DNA of 64,000 nucleotides. Source: Archangium violaceum. Its GTDB lineage: Bacteria; Myxococcota; Myxococcia; Myxococcales; Myxococcaceae. Location: the NCBI RefSeq assembly GCF_016887565.1, contig NZ_CP069396.1, positions 3,003,001 to 3,067,000 of the forward strand, given 5' to 3'. Positions 53,333 through 61,473 of this stretch are shown here, piece after piece (the stretch's first letter is position 1; each line of letters opens with the position of its first letter). Below the pieces are notes generated by a model. That model made no database searches. It was not told the DNA's origin and worked only from the letters and a program-made list of their open reading frames with translations. A program made the position numbers and the translations under genes.

Positions 53333-53719
53333 CTATTCAGGGCCATTTCGTAAATGGCGCTCAAGCACGCGATAGAGAAGGAGGCAGTGGCCAAGGCGAA
53401 GGAGTGCCAGGTGCATCTGTGGGTTCCGCTCTTCGCGAATCCGCAGGCGTTTCATCTGGTGGAACCAGTCCAGGGAGCGCTCCACCACCCAGCGATGGCG
53501 TCCCAAACGCTCCTTCGACTCCACGCCTCGGCGGGCGATGCGGGGAACGATGTGGCGCTTCCGTAATCCCCGGCGGGTATCGGCATAATCGTACCCCTTG
53601 TCGCCGTGCCCTTTCGCCGGACGCCTGCGTGGCCTGCCTCGTGGCCCCTTGATGGGGAGGATGGCGTCGAGGAGCGGCAGCGCCTCGCGCTTGTCGTGCA
53701 CGTTGGCGGCCGACAGCAA
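53333..53719 (-). CDS. IS5-family transposase, second half (orfB)
   Basis: The 128-residue part from ATG at 53719 has VHDKREALPLLDAIL, the HGDKGYDY motif and the final RWVVERSLDWF carrying the catalytic Glu of the DDE triad. The frame is open further upstream to about 53818 and there encodes GPNPTDRGKAGSKHHLVVD, the expected IS5 core, so it is normally made as a fusion with orfA by a -1 frameshift at the run AAAAGGGGGG (53818-53809 on the minus strand), not from its own start. Confidence 0.88.
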   Translation of the reverse strand: MLSAANVHDKREALPLLDAILPIKGPRGRPRRRPAKGHGDKGYDYADTRRGLRKRHIVPRIARRGVESKERLGRHRWVVERSLDWFHQMKRLRIREERNPQMHLALLRLGHCLLLYRVLERHLRNGPE

Positions 53720-53745
53720 GGTGGCCAGCGGCAGGCCCCGGCGGT

Positions 53746-54150
53746 CTACGACCAGGTGGTGCTTGCTGCCCGCCTTTCCTCTGTCCGTTGGATTCGGGCC
53801 TGTTTGGGCCCCCCTTTTATCGCCCGTAGGCTGCTGGAGTCGAACGAGGCCCGGCTCCAGTCAATGAGCCCCTTGTGCCCCAACTCGTTCAGCAACACCC
53901 GCTGGAGCTTCTCGAAGACTCCTGCTCGGCTCCACTTTCGCAGCCTCCTCCAGCACGTCGCCCCGCTGCACCCGAACACCTCGGCTGGCAGGTCTCTCCA
54001 GGCGATGCCCGTCCTGAGCACGAAGATAATGCCCCGCAGGCACGCCCTATCGTCGCGCAATGGACGACCTCTTCTCCCTTTGCGGCGATGTCGTGGCAGC
54101 AGCGGCTCCACCCTCGCCCACAGCTCGTCCGGGACCAGTTCGCGCCTCAT
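53746..54150 (-). CDS. IS5-family transposase, first half (orfA)
   Basis: The N-terminal half (about 134 residues) of a DDE transposase: MRRELVPDELWARVEPLLP, then the DNA-binding region RPLRDDRACLRGIIFVLRTG, GIAWRDLPAEVFG and the first catalytic Asp in WSRASFDSSSLRA. A GTG at 54168 is an alternative start. It ends just after a slippery run AAAAGGGGGG where the frame of orfB takes over, giving a full-length OrfAB. Confidence 0.88.
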   Translation of the reverse strand: MRRELVPDELWARVEPLLPRHRRKGRRGRPLRDDRACLRGIIFVLRTGIAWRDLPAEVFGCSGATCWRRLRKWSRAGVFEKLQRVLLNELGHKGLIDWSRASFDSSSLRAIKGGPKQARIQRTEERRAASTTWS

Positions 54151-54254
54151 GCTTGCGAGGATGAGCACCAGGTACGTAGAGGGAAGTCTGGATACCTCTG
54201 CGGTTCATTTATGAAACAATCCCAGGGAGGCAGGTCAGATGACCTAGGCTCCCT

Positions 54255-54276
54255 GGTCCATTTTTGAAACGAGCTC
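54255..54276. repeat. right terminal inverted repeat of the IS
   Basis: 22 bases beginning GGTCCATTTTTG and ending GAGCTC; exact complement of the left end. Confidence 0.95.
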
Positions 54277-54292
54277 TAAGTTGTGCCGCGCT

Positions 54293-55228
54293 ATGTGGAA
54301 TCTCCTACTTCGCCGGTCTACTCTACTTCTCGCTCTTGTGGCATCCGTGGCCGGGGCCGGGGTACGCGAGCCCAACGAGCGGAACATCTACCTCTCGGAC
54401 CATACGAGCCGAGAGGCACCTGACGTGTACGTCGTCGGGGGTATCGTGACCGTCCTCCGCTTGGAGCAGCCCTGCGATTCAGCGCGGACCAAGATGCTGG
54501 CCTGGGAAGGTCGCTTCGAGCCTGTGGAGTGTGTCGGGAAACGGGTGCTTATTGAGCCCCTCCGTGATCTCGATCCCGAAGACCGGCTCATGCTGCTGGT
54601 GACGCTCGCGGATGGAACGGAACTGCCCTTCACCGTGACATCACGGCAGAAGGCCACCAACGACCGGACGGGCGATCAGCAGGTCAACGTGTTCCGTGAC
54701 CGCGAGGCCCCGAAAGCGGTGCTTGCGTCCCTGTATGATGCGCTCCAGAGAGAGGGACAGCTCAGGGAGGAAGTCGAGCGTTATCGCAAAGAGGACTCAG
54801 TCAATCACTCTCTTGCCGGCCTTCTGGCGAAGGGGGCCACGAAACAGACGCCGTTTCGGGAGCGGTACTCGGCGCTATTCAAGAGCCCCACGGGTGTGGA
54901 ATTCCATGTCTCCGTGTTGGCCAGCAGGAACCGGGACAAGGCGGCGGTGGTCTTCACTGTGAAGAACAACAGCCCGACCGAGCCTTGGAGTCTGATGGAG
55001 GCCCGCTTGAGCACGGGTGATGGGCGAGAGCAAAGACCGTTTGCTCTGCGTGCCTCTCAGGAATACTGGGAGCCGGGTGGGCAAAGTGGGCAGATCGCCG
55101 TCGTCCTGGATGCGAGTGCCTTTGACTCGACGACTGGCCCCGACCGGCTTGTTCTGGAACTCTTCCGTCAAGGAGATGGTCTGCGGCAGGCATGGGTTCA
55201 TCTGGATAAACAACTGCTGCGTTGGTAG
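54293..55228 (+). CDS. DUF2381 family exported protein (myxobacterial paralogue)
   Basis: A 311-residue exported protein. WNLLLRRSTLLLALVASVAGA is a signal peptide. The mature part matches the DUF2381 plan: REPNERNIYLSDHTSREAPDVYV at the start, EGRFEPVECVGKRVLIEPLRDLDPEDRLML in the first domain, an EREGQLREE-like charged middle helix and a second beta domain (AAVVFTVKNNSPTEPWSLMEA). The family is abundant in Myxococcales, often near protein kinases or lipoprotein toxins; function unknown. The IS ends 16 bases before the ATG, so its native promoter and perhaps ribosome-binding site were displaced. Confidence 0.82.
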   Translation: MWNLLLRRSTLLLALVASVAGAGVREPNERNIYLSDHTSREAPDVYVVGGIVTVLRLEQPCDSARTKMLAWEGRFEPVECVGKRVLIEPLRDLDPEDRLMLLVTLADGTELPFTVTSRQKATNDRTGDQQVNVFRDREAPKAVLASLYDALQREGQLREEVERYRKEDSVNHSLAGLLAKGATKQTPFRERYSALFKSPTGVEFHVSVLASRNRDKAAVVFTVKNNSPTEPWSLMEARLSTGDGREQRPFALRASQEYWEPGGQSGQIAVVLDASAFDSTTGPDRLVLELFRQGDGLRQAWVHLDKQLLRW

Positions 55229-55239
55229 ATCCCGCCCTC

Positions 55240-55731
55240 ATGGTTCCCGTTCGCTCATTGCTTGCTGCTTCTGTCCTGCTGCTTTGCGTGTCCTCCAGTT
55301 GCACGACGACTGGGGGCGTCTCCCTTCGCCCGGACGGAAGCCCCGGACCGGAAGCGTGCCCGGAAAAAGCGCTTGAGGCCATGCATCGCCTTGGTCTGAG
55401 CGTTGGGGACGCTTCGAATGTCGAGCTTGATGTGAACCAGACCGACGCCAGCCCCATCACGCTGTACGACGGTCCCGTGGAGAGCATGTTGAACAGCCCG
55501 CTGGGGACTCTTCCGGCAGTCACCCGTCTCTATGGACGGGTCTGGACAGGAGGCCCACAGGTCGTCATCCGGTATTACGAGTTGCATCCACCGGACGAAG
55601 AGCCGGTTCCGATTTGCGCCGTGGCTCGGCTCGCACGCGGTCAACTCAGAAAGAAACCCGAGTCCAAGCCAGGAACGGCCATTCTCGAATTCTCCAGCGC
55701 TGGGCTCTACATCGTGAACTCGTTCCGGTGA
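55240..55731 (+). CDS. small lipoprotein downstream of DUF2381
   Basis: A 163-residue protein with signal VPVRSLLAASVLLLCVSSSC; the SSSC end makes a weak lipobox with Cys as anchor. The mature part (SLRPDGSPGPEACPEKALEAMHRLGLSVGD, then GPVESMLNSPLGTLPAVTRLYGRVWTGG and YYELHPPDEEPVPICAVARL) recalls small myxobacterial lipoproteins encoded beside DUF2381 genes. The start lies 11 bases after the DUF2381 stop, so the two are likely one unit. Function unknown. Confidence 0.7.
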   Translation: MVPVRSLLAASVLLLCVSSSCTTTGGVSLRPDGSPGPEACPEKALEAMHRLGLSVGDASNVELDVNQTDASPITLYDGPVESMLNSPLGTLPAVTRLYGRVWTGGPQVVIRYYELHPPDEEPVPICAVARLARGQLRKKPESKPGTAILEFSSAGLYIVNSFR

Positions 55732-55754
55732 ACCACCGCGCGCGCTGAGCCGAC

Positions 55755-55990
55755 ATGGGAAGTGTCACTGAGCGGAAGGGCAACGCGCTGCGCCTGGTCG
55801 ACGTCCACAGCTACCGCGCTCAGGGCAGGGTGGCCGTGGAGGTGAAACTGGAGAATCCCGGTACGGCCGCCCTGGACGGCGGTGGGCGCGGTGCTGCGCG
55901 GGCCCAAGGGCGAGGTGGTGAAGCCTCTGCCCCTCTGGCAGCCGGAGCCCGTGCCTCCGCGAGAAGTGATGGCCGACGAGCAGGATAAGT
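55755..55990 (+). pseudogene. frameshifted fragment of a second DUF2381 gene
   Basis: Frame 1 encodes GNALRLVDVHSYRAQGRVAVEVKLENPGTA. At about 55866-55872 the homology jumps to another frame that continues PWTAVGAVLRGPKGEVVKPLPLWQPEPVPP. Joined, the two parts align with the second domain of the intact DUF2381 protein upstream (VVFTVKNNSPTEPWSLMEARL against VEVKLENPGTAPWTAVGAVL). The N-terminal domain and signal peptide are missing and the C-terminus is unclear, so this is a decayed remnant. About 140 bases with no visible gene separate it from the toxin gene. Confidence 0.7.
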
Positions 55991-56128
55991 GGCGCCGTGT
56001 GGTGGTGGCCAACCCTTTACGTCCTCCACTTCTCTCCCTATCCATTGGTTTGACGACCGCACCCGGCTTCCGTGTACTCCCGGAAACAACCCGCGCCAGC
56101 CCTCGCGGTTGGCAGCAAGAGGTGCGGC

Positions 56129-57781
56129 ATGTTTCCCCGTCGGAAGAGTCCCCGCTCCGTGGGCCCGCTGCCGCCCCGCTGCTGGATGCTGCCCGTGCTT
56201 TTACTGCTCGCGGCATGTGCCACGGGCCACCCGCCGGGCGGCATGCTGATGGGGAGCAGGCGCCCCTTGTCGCGCACGCCCCCAGCGGCACCCAGACAGG
56301 CGTCCTTCGCGCAGGCGGGTGTGGGCCTGGAGGGAGCGGTGCGGTACGAGGTGGTGGTGCTGGAGCCGGGCTCGGCGGGCGCCAGCCGAGCCGTGCTGGT
56401 GAGCCGGGACGACTTTCTGCGCGCGGTGCGGGACAACGCCCGGAAGACACAGCTTGACGGCAAGAGCCCCCGGGAGGCCGCGCGCGAGTGGCTGAGGGGA
56501 CAGGTGGAGCAGCACCCGGAATGGGAGCAGAGGAGTGGGACGTGGGTGGCCGAAGTGTACAAGGGCCGCGTGCTGTCGCTGGTGCCCATGGACGAGGACA
56601 GCGGCCTGGCGACCGAGGCGAGCGAGGCCCTGCGCCGCCACTACCTGGCGTGGTGCGCCCGGGGCCAGGGAGGTGGCGACTGCCTGCGCCTGCTGGACGA
56701 CGCGCCCTACCTCAAGGCGGACGACCGGCGGACGCTGGCGCTCGCCTTGTCCTTCGGCTCGGTGCTGGAGGAGACGAAGCAGGCGCTGGGGCGGGAGTTG
56801 GACCCGCAGGTGGTGGTGGCCTCGTGCATGTGGACGCTCGGCGCGTACCTGGCGCTCTGGCTGGTGCCCGAGCCGACGACCAAGCTGGTGGCCGCCGGGC
56901 TGTCCGTCGTGCTGGTGGCGTGGCTGGGGGTGGAGACGTTGTGGGGGCTGATGGACGGCTGGGCGGCCATGGCGACCCGGGCGCACGATGCCACCACGTT
57001 CGGCGAATTGCGCGAGGCAGGCGAGGGCTTCGCCCGGGTGCTGGGCACGGACGCGGCGCGGGCGATGATTCTGGCGGTGGGGGCATTGACGGGGCGCACG
57101 CTGGGGGACGTGGCGGCGCGGGTGCGCTCACTGCCGGGCTATGGCATGGCCAATGCGCGCTGGCAGGCGCAGGGTGGGGCGGCGGTGCTGGAGCGGGTGG
57201 AAACCCTGGCGGCCCAGGAGGGCGCGCTGGCGCGGGCGGTGGAGACGGTGGCGGCCACCCCGCACGGCCCTCTGGCGGTGGTGATGCTCAAGAAGGGGCG
57301 GGGCGGTGGGGCGTCCTCCGGAGGCGGCGCCTCGGGCACCGTCGCCATCCGTCACCGGGGAGGCAACCAGCAGGTGCTCCTGCCCAATGGGCAGAGGTGG
57401 CACTTGCCTCCTGGCAAGTCCATCCACGACATCCCGGTCGAGGACGAGGTGGGTGACATGCTCCAGAAGGCGGTGACCGAGGCGGCCCGGCAATGGGGGC
57501 CCCACAGGCTCTCTCCGAGGGAGGCCAAGGCCATCGACGACGCCCTCAAGGAAGGCGAGTATTGGCTGGCGCACCTGCTGGAGCGCGAGGCCCGGGGCCG
57601 CTTCGTGCATGCTCAGGTGAAAAAGCAATTCGAGGGGATTCTTCGATTCCGTCACGAGGGTGTCGACGTGATTGACCCGAAAAACAATCGTCAGTACGAG
57701 ATTCTCTCCGGGACGGTGTCGAATCTGGCGCGACATGGCCGGCGCATGGCGGGCGAGTTCTTCCGGATGCTCACCTTCTGA
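56129..57781 (+). CDS. SitA-like polymorphic lipoprotein toxin
   Basis: A 550-residue lipoprotein. AGAGGTG precedes the ATG at 56129; the signal ends in LLLAAC (Cys30). The N-terminal part (RYEVVVLEPG, VLVSRDDFLRAVRDNARK, REAAREWLRGQVEQHPEW) and the hydrophobic central stretch (VVVASCMWTLGAYLALWLV, LVAAGLSVVLVAWLGVETLW) resemble the delivery part of Myxococcus SitA toxins, possibly the SitA5 group. From about 430 a separate tip begins; it ends GVDVIDPKNNRQYEILSG, LARHGRRMAGEFFRMLTF, nuclease-like in feel (conserved D, E, K, H). SitA lipoproteins pass between TraA-compatible kin by outer-membrane exchange and kill cells lacking the immunity protein. Composition falls in G+C toward the 3' end, fitting an exchangeable tip. 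A candidate immunity gene follows 11 bases later. Confidence 0.72.
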   Translation: MFPRRKSPRSVGPLPPRCWMLPVLLLLAACATGHPPGGMLMGSRRPLSRTPPAAPRQASFAQAGVGLEGAVRYEVVVLEPGSAGASRAVLVSRDDFLRAVRDNARKTQLDGKSPREAAREWLRGQVEQHPEWEQRSGTWVAEVYKGRVLSLVPMDEDSGLATEASEALRRHYLAWCARGQGGGDCLRLLDDAPYLKADDRRTLALALSFGSVLEETKQALGRELDPQVVVASCMWTLGAYLALWLVPEPTTKLVAAGLSVVLVAWLGVETLWGLMDGWAAMATRAHDATTFGELREAGEGFARVLGTDAARAMILAVGALTGRTLGDVAARVRSLPGYGMANARWQAQGGAAVLERVETLAAQEGALARAVETVAATPHGPLAVVMLKKGRGGGASSGGGASGTVAIRHRGGNQQVLLPNGQRWHLPPGKSIHDIPVEDEVGDMLQKAVTEAARQWGPHRLSPREAKAIDDALKEGEYWLAHLLEREARGRFVHAQVKKQFEGILRFRHEGVDVIDPKNNRQYEILSGTVSNLARHGRRMAGEFFRMLTF

Positions 57782-57792
57782 AGGGGACTGAC

Positions 57793-58446
57793 ATGGCGTG
57801 GCTCGAGAACGTCATTTACAAAAATCAGGAGATCGAAAACGAGCGGTTGGAGCTGACCGACAAGAACTCGCTCTATTACCTCAGCACCAACCTGACGCTG
57901 CGCCACTGCACCGTCGTCCTGAAGGTTCCCGCCAGTCGCCTGATCATCAATCAGGCTCGTTTCATTGATTGCACCTTCGAGGTGAAGCAGGAGTTGAAGA
58001 ACCATCAACAGTGGATAGGTGCGTCCCTGAAGGGGTGCCGGTTCAAGGGGCGGTTGTCAGGGTGCGACTTCGGGCATTGGCCCGAATACGGGAGTGAGCC
58101 GGAGTACCAGATGGGCGCCATCGAGGACTGTGACTTCACCGAGGCCCGCTTGGACGAGTGCCGCTTCCACGGGGACAATCCCCGCACCCTCCGGTTTCCC
58201 AAGTGGCCCTGCTTCACCCTCCTGGATCCTGTCCGTCGAGCCGACGAGCTCCGCAACCTCAAGTGGCCGGACCGGTTTGGCAGATCGCTGGCATCCCTGT
58301 TGGATCAGAGTCCGGAGAAACGAATCAAGCACCCGCGCTCCACGATGGCCTTGAGCTACTACGCTCCCGCGGAGGCCAAGCGGTTGGGCATCACGGAAGA
58401 GGCGTTCAAAGCCGCCATCGAGAAGTGCGACTTCATCGTCTACTGA
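57793..58446 (+). CDS. pentapeptide-like protein, candidate immunity to the upstream toxin
   Basis: A 217-residue cytoplasmic protein. The middle contains irregular pentapeptide-type coils with the rhythm ARFIDCTF, GASLKGCRFKGRLSGCDF and IEDCDFTEARLDECRFHG, which would form a short right-handed beta helix. The C-terminal half is helical (RRADELRNLKWPDRFGRSLASL, YAPAEAKRLGITEEAFKAAIE). It starts 11 bases after the toxin stop, shares its lower G+C, and has no signal, as expected for a protector acting inside the cell. Immunity is inferred from position only. Confidence 0.65.
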   Translation: MAWLENVIYKNQEIENERLELTDKNSLYYLSTNLTLRHCTVVLKVPASRLIINQARFIDCTFEVKQELKNHQQWIGASLKGCRFKGRLSGCDFGHWPEYGSEPEYQMGAIEDCDFTEARLDECRFHGDNPRTLRFPKWPCFTLLDPVRRADELRNLKWPDRFGRSLASLLDQSPEKRIKHPRSTMALSYYAPAEAKRLGITEEAFKAAIEKCDFIVY

Positions 58447-58480
58447 TGAGCGCCAGGAAGTAGCTGATCCGTTGACCCAC

Positions 58481-59464
58481 TCAGCGGAACCAGTCCGCAG
58501 AGCAAGAACCGTCCATTTGCTCCAGGTGCGGACTGTGCCCGGCCGGCACGCGCACGAGCCTCACATCGGGCATGACCTTCACCGCGGCCTCGGCCAGTGA
58601 CACGGGCAGCACCGTGTCGTGCTCGCCCCAGAAGAGCAGGGTGGGTTGCTTCACTTCGCCCAACCGCGCGAAGCGGTGGAACACGCCGCCCGTGAGTGGC
58701 ACCAGCGCGTTGAAGGCACGCGTAGCTTCGGGCCTCCCTCCAGGCATCGTCAGTAGCTCATAGGCCAGCGCCATCAACCGCCGGTTCACCGGCGTGTCCG
58801 GCAGCGGTGCGATGCGCCCGAAGAGCTTCGGTCCCAGCACTCGCGCCACCCGCTCCGGGCCCGCGCGGAAGAAGAGGCGCGCATCCAGCCCCATCTCCGG
58901 GCCCAGCCCCATCGCGTCCACCAGCGCCAGCCGCTCCACCGGCACGCGGCCCCGCAGCGCCAGCTCCAGTGACACCAGCCCGCCCAGCGAGTGCCCCACC
59001 ATCGTCACTGGTCCCAGGGCCAGCGTGGACAGCACCTCCTCCACCGGCTCGACGAAGTAGCGCAGCCCGTCCTCGGCTGTCCGCAGCGGCCCTTGGGGCA
59101 CCGAGGAACATCCGAAGCCCGGCAGGTCCACCGCCAGAACCCGGTGCTCCCGGGCCAGTTCCGGCAGGAGGGGGAACCACATGCTCGCCGCGTTCCCCCG
59201 CCCGTGGAGCAGCACCACCGGAGGGCCCTCGCCCCCCTCAATGACCCGCAGGACCCCACCCCCCTGGAGCGGGCACATCCGGGACACCCACCCCGGGCCC
59301 AGCTCCCCCAGCAGTTCCGCCTCCACTGGACCCGGCTCACGGGGGGCGACCGGGCCGCCGGCTGCCCGGAGGCGCGGTTCCTCCCCGGCAGAAGGTTGGC
59401 GTCCGGCGCCGCGATGTGGTTTGGGGTGTTCCTGCCGGTCCTTCCTGGGACTTTCCGGGGCCAT
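58481..59464 (-). CDS. alpha/beta hydrolase
   Basis: A 327-residue hydrolase. After a Pro/Arg-rich N-terminus, probably non-conserved, the fold starts at GGVLRVIEGGEGPPVVLLHGRGNAASMW. Nucleophile Ser lies in MVGHSLGGLVSLEL, acid Asp in FWGEHDTVLP and His in PAGHSPHLEQ. No signal peptide or lipobox. The ATG at 59464 lacks a good ribosome-binding site and a later start, nearer the fold, is possible. It diverges from the moxR operon over about 100 bases. Substrate unknown. Confidence 0.8.
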   Translation of the reverse strand: MAPESPRKDRQEHPKPHRGAGRQPSAGEEPRLRAAGGPVAPREPGPVEAELLGELGPGWVSRMCPLQGGGVLRVIEGGEGPPVVLLHGRGNAASMWFPLLPELAREHRVLAVDLPGFGCSSVPQGPLRTAEDGLRYFVEPVEEVLSTLALGPVTMVGHSLGGLVSLELALRGRVPVERLALVDAMGLGPEMGLDARLFFRAGPERVARVLGPKLFGRIAPLPDTPVNRRLMALAYELLTMPGGRPEATRAFNALVPLTGGVFHRFARLGEVKQPTLLFWGEHDTVLPVSLAEAAVKVMPDVRLVRVPAGHSPHLEQMDGSCSADWFR

Positions 59465-59568
59465 GGAGCCCCGAAATTACTGGAATGTCCGGCGAGATGC
59501 GCTGTTGAGCGGCGTACCCCATCCCCCCTAGGCTGCCCGCCTCCTCAGGGACGGTAGAGACGGCACAT

Positions 59569-60558
59569 ATGAACACGGACATCCGAGCACTTACCGAGCG
59601 CGTCCAACAGGAGAGCAGCTTCGTCGAGCTCCTCAACCAGGAGGCCGGCAAGGTCATCGTCGGCCAGCGCTACATGCTGGAGCGCATCCTCATCGGGCTC
59701 CTGTGCAACGGCCACGTCCTCCTCGAGGGCGTCCCCGGCCTGGCCAAGACGCTCACCGTGCGGACCATCGCCGATACGCTCAGCGCCACCTTCATGCGCA
59801 TCCAGTTCACCCCGGATCTGCTGCCGGCGGACGTGGTGGGCACCACCATCTACAACCAGCAGGCGGGCAACTTCTCCGTCCGCAAGGGCCCCATCTTCGC
59901 CAACATCGTGCTCGCGGACGAAATCAACCGCGCCCCGGCCAAGGTGCAGTCCGCCCTCCTGGAGGCCATGGCCGAGCGCCAGGTCACCATCGGCGACCAG
60001 TCCTTCCCGCTGCCCTCGCCCTTCCTCGTGCTGGCCACCCAGAACCCCATCGAGCAGGAGGGCACCTACCCCCTGCCCGAGGCCCAGGTGGACCGCTTCA
60101 TGCTCAAGGTGCGGGTCGGCTACCCCACGCGCGAGGAGGAGAAGGTCATCATGGACCGCATGGGCGGCGGCAAGGTTCCGCAGGCCCAGAGGGTCATCGG
60201 GCTGGAGCAGCTCGTGCGCGCCCGCGAGCTCGTCCATCAGATCTACATGGACGAGAAGGTGAAGGACTACATCCTCAACGTGGTCTTCGCCACGCGCGAG
60301 CCGGGGCGCTACGGCCTCAAGGACCAGGCGGACTACATCCAGTTCGGCGCGAGCCCGCGCGCCACCATCGCGCTGAGCCAGGCCGCTCGGGCCCACGCCT
60401 TCCTGCGCCACCGGGGCTTCGTCACCCCCGAGGACGTCAAGGCCGTGGCCTTCGATGTGCTCCGCCACCGCATCGCCCTCACCTACGAGGCCGAGGCCGA
60501 GGAGCTCACCACCGAGAAGCTCATCCAGCGCGTCTTCGACCGCGTCGAAGTTCCCTAA
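59569..60558 (+). CDS. moxR: MoxR-family AAA ATPase
   Basis: A 329-residue AAA+ chaperone-like ATPase. Walker A EGVPGLAKT near 54-62, Walker B NIVLADEINRAPAK, sensor 1 region VLATQNPIEQEGTYPLPEAQVDRF and a C-terminal lid (YIQFGASPRATIAL) are all present. MoxR ATPases act with VWA proteins encoded downstream to fold or activate target proteins, often metal enzymes or membrane complexes. It heads a five-gene run with a DUF58 protein, a membrane protein and two VWA proteins. Confidence 0.95.
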   Translation: MNTDIRALTERVQQESSFVELLNQEAGKVIVGQRYMLERILIGLLCNGHVLLEGVPGLAKTLTVRTIADTLSATFMRIQFTPDLLPADVVGTTIYNQQAGNFSVRKGPIFANIVLADEINRAPAKVQSALLEAMAERQVTIGDQSFPLPSPFLVLATQNPIEQEGTYPLPEAQVDRFMLKVRVGYPTREEEKVIMDRMGGGKVPQAQRVIGLEQLVRARELVHQIYMDEKVKDYILNVVFATREPGRYGLKDQADYIQFGASPRATIALSQAARAHAFLRHRGFVTPEDVKAVAFDVLRHRIALTYEAEAEELTTEKLIQRVFDRVEVP

Positions 60559-60591
60559 CCCGTCGCAGGAGAGAGGCCGAGGGAGCGCGCC

Positions 60592-61473
60592 GTGCTCGCC
60601 AAGGACATCATCCGCCGCATCCGCAAGCTGGAGATCCGCACCCGCAAGGTGGTGTCGGACATGCTCGCGGGCCAGTACCACTCGGTCTTCAAGGGCCGGG
60701 GCATGGCCTTCTCCGAGGTGCGGCAGTACCAGCCCGGTGACGAAATCCGCATCATCGACTGGAACGTCACCGCCCGAATGAACGAGGCCTACGTCAAGGT
60801 CTTCACTGAGGAGCGCGAGCTCACGGTGATGCTCCTGGTGGACGTGTCGGCCTCCAAGGAGTTCGGCTCTCGCGAGCGCTCCAAGTCGGAGGTCGCCGCC
60901 GAGGTGGCCGCTCAAATCGCCTTCAGCGCCATCGCCAACAACGACCGGGTGGGGCTCATCCTCTTCTCGGACCGGGTGGAGAAGGTGGTGCCGCCGCGCA
61001 AGGGCCGCTCGCACGTGATGCGGCTGGTGAGCGACATCCTCACCTTCCAGCCCAAGGGCAAGGGGACGGACCTTGCCGCCGGTCTCACCTACCTGAACCG
61101 CGTGGCGCGCCGGAAGACGGTGACGTTCCTCATCTCGGACTTCCTCACCCAGGGCTACGAGCAGCCCCTGCGCCTGGTGGGCCGCAAGCACGACCTGGTG
61201 CCCGTGGTCATCGCGGATCCGCTGGAGCAGGAGTTCCCCCGGCTGGGGCTCGTGGAGATGGAGGACCCCGAGACGGGCGAGCGCTTCGTGGTGGACACGA
61301 GCGATCCGCTCGTTCGAGGTCGCTTCGCCCGCGCCATGCAGGCGCAGCGCGAGGAGCGGCGCAAGCTCTTCAAGAAGTTCGAGCTGGACCACGTGGAGCT
61401 CAGCACGGCCGATGATCATGGCATGGCCCTGGTGCGCTTCTTCCGCGCCCGGTCCCGGAGGATGGCGGCATGA
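60592..61473 (+). CDS. DUF58 domain protein of the MoxR operon
   Basis: A 293-residue protein starting at a GTG with GAGGGAG ahead. The DUF58 signature region QYHSVFKGRGMAFSEVRQYQPGDEIRIIDWNVTARMNEAYVK is divided between residues about 25-70, followed by VMLLVDVSASKEF, a VWA-like strand with MIDAS-type DxSxS. These proteins partner with MoxR. The stop overlaps the next ATG (ATGA). Confidence 0.93.
   Translation: MLAKDIIRRIRKLEIRTRKVVSDMLAGQYHSVFKGRGMAFSEVRQYQPGDEIRIIDWNVTARMNEAYVKVFTEERELTVMLLVDVSASKEFGSRERSKSEVAAEVAAQIAFSAIANNDRVGLILFSDRVEKVVPPRKGRSHVMRLVSDILTFQPKGKGTDLAAGLTYLNRVARRKTVTFLISDFLTQGYEQPLRLVGRKHDLVPVVIADPLEQEFPRLGLVEMEDPETGERFVVDTSDPLVRGRFARAMQAQREERRKLFKKFELDHVELSTADDHGMALVRFFRARSRRMAA

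Larger units (their letters stand above)
53286..54276 (-). mobile_element. complete IS5-family insertion sequence (991 bp)
   Basis: Both ends carry a perfect 22-bp inverted repeat: the left starts GAGCTCGTTTCAAAAATGGA at 53286 and the right is its exact complement ending at 54276. The element is flanked by a 3-base direct duplication TAA (53283-53285 and 54277-54279), as expected for TNA-targeting IS5 subgroups. It encodes a transposase split in two frames. Intact ends and the clear duplication point to recent insertion. It sits 16 bases before the ATG of a DUF2381 gene. Confidence 0.95.

Noticed and set aside
53102-53353. Small plus-strand frames between the acidic gene and the IS
   Set aside because: They cross the IS boundary, so they cannot have existed before insertion, and show no codon bias.
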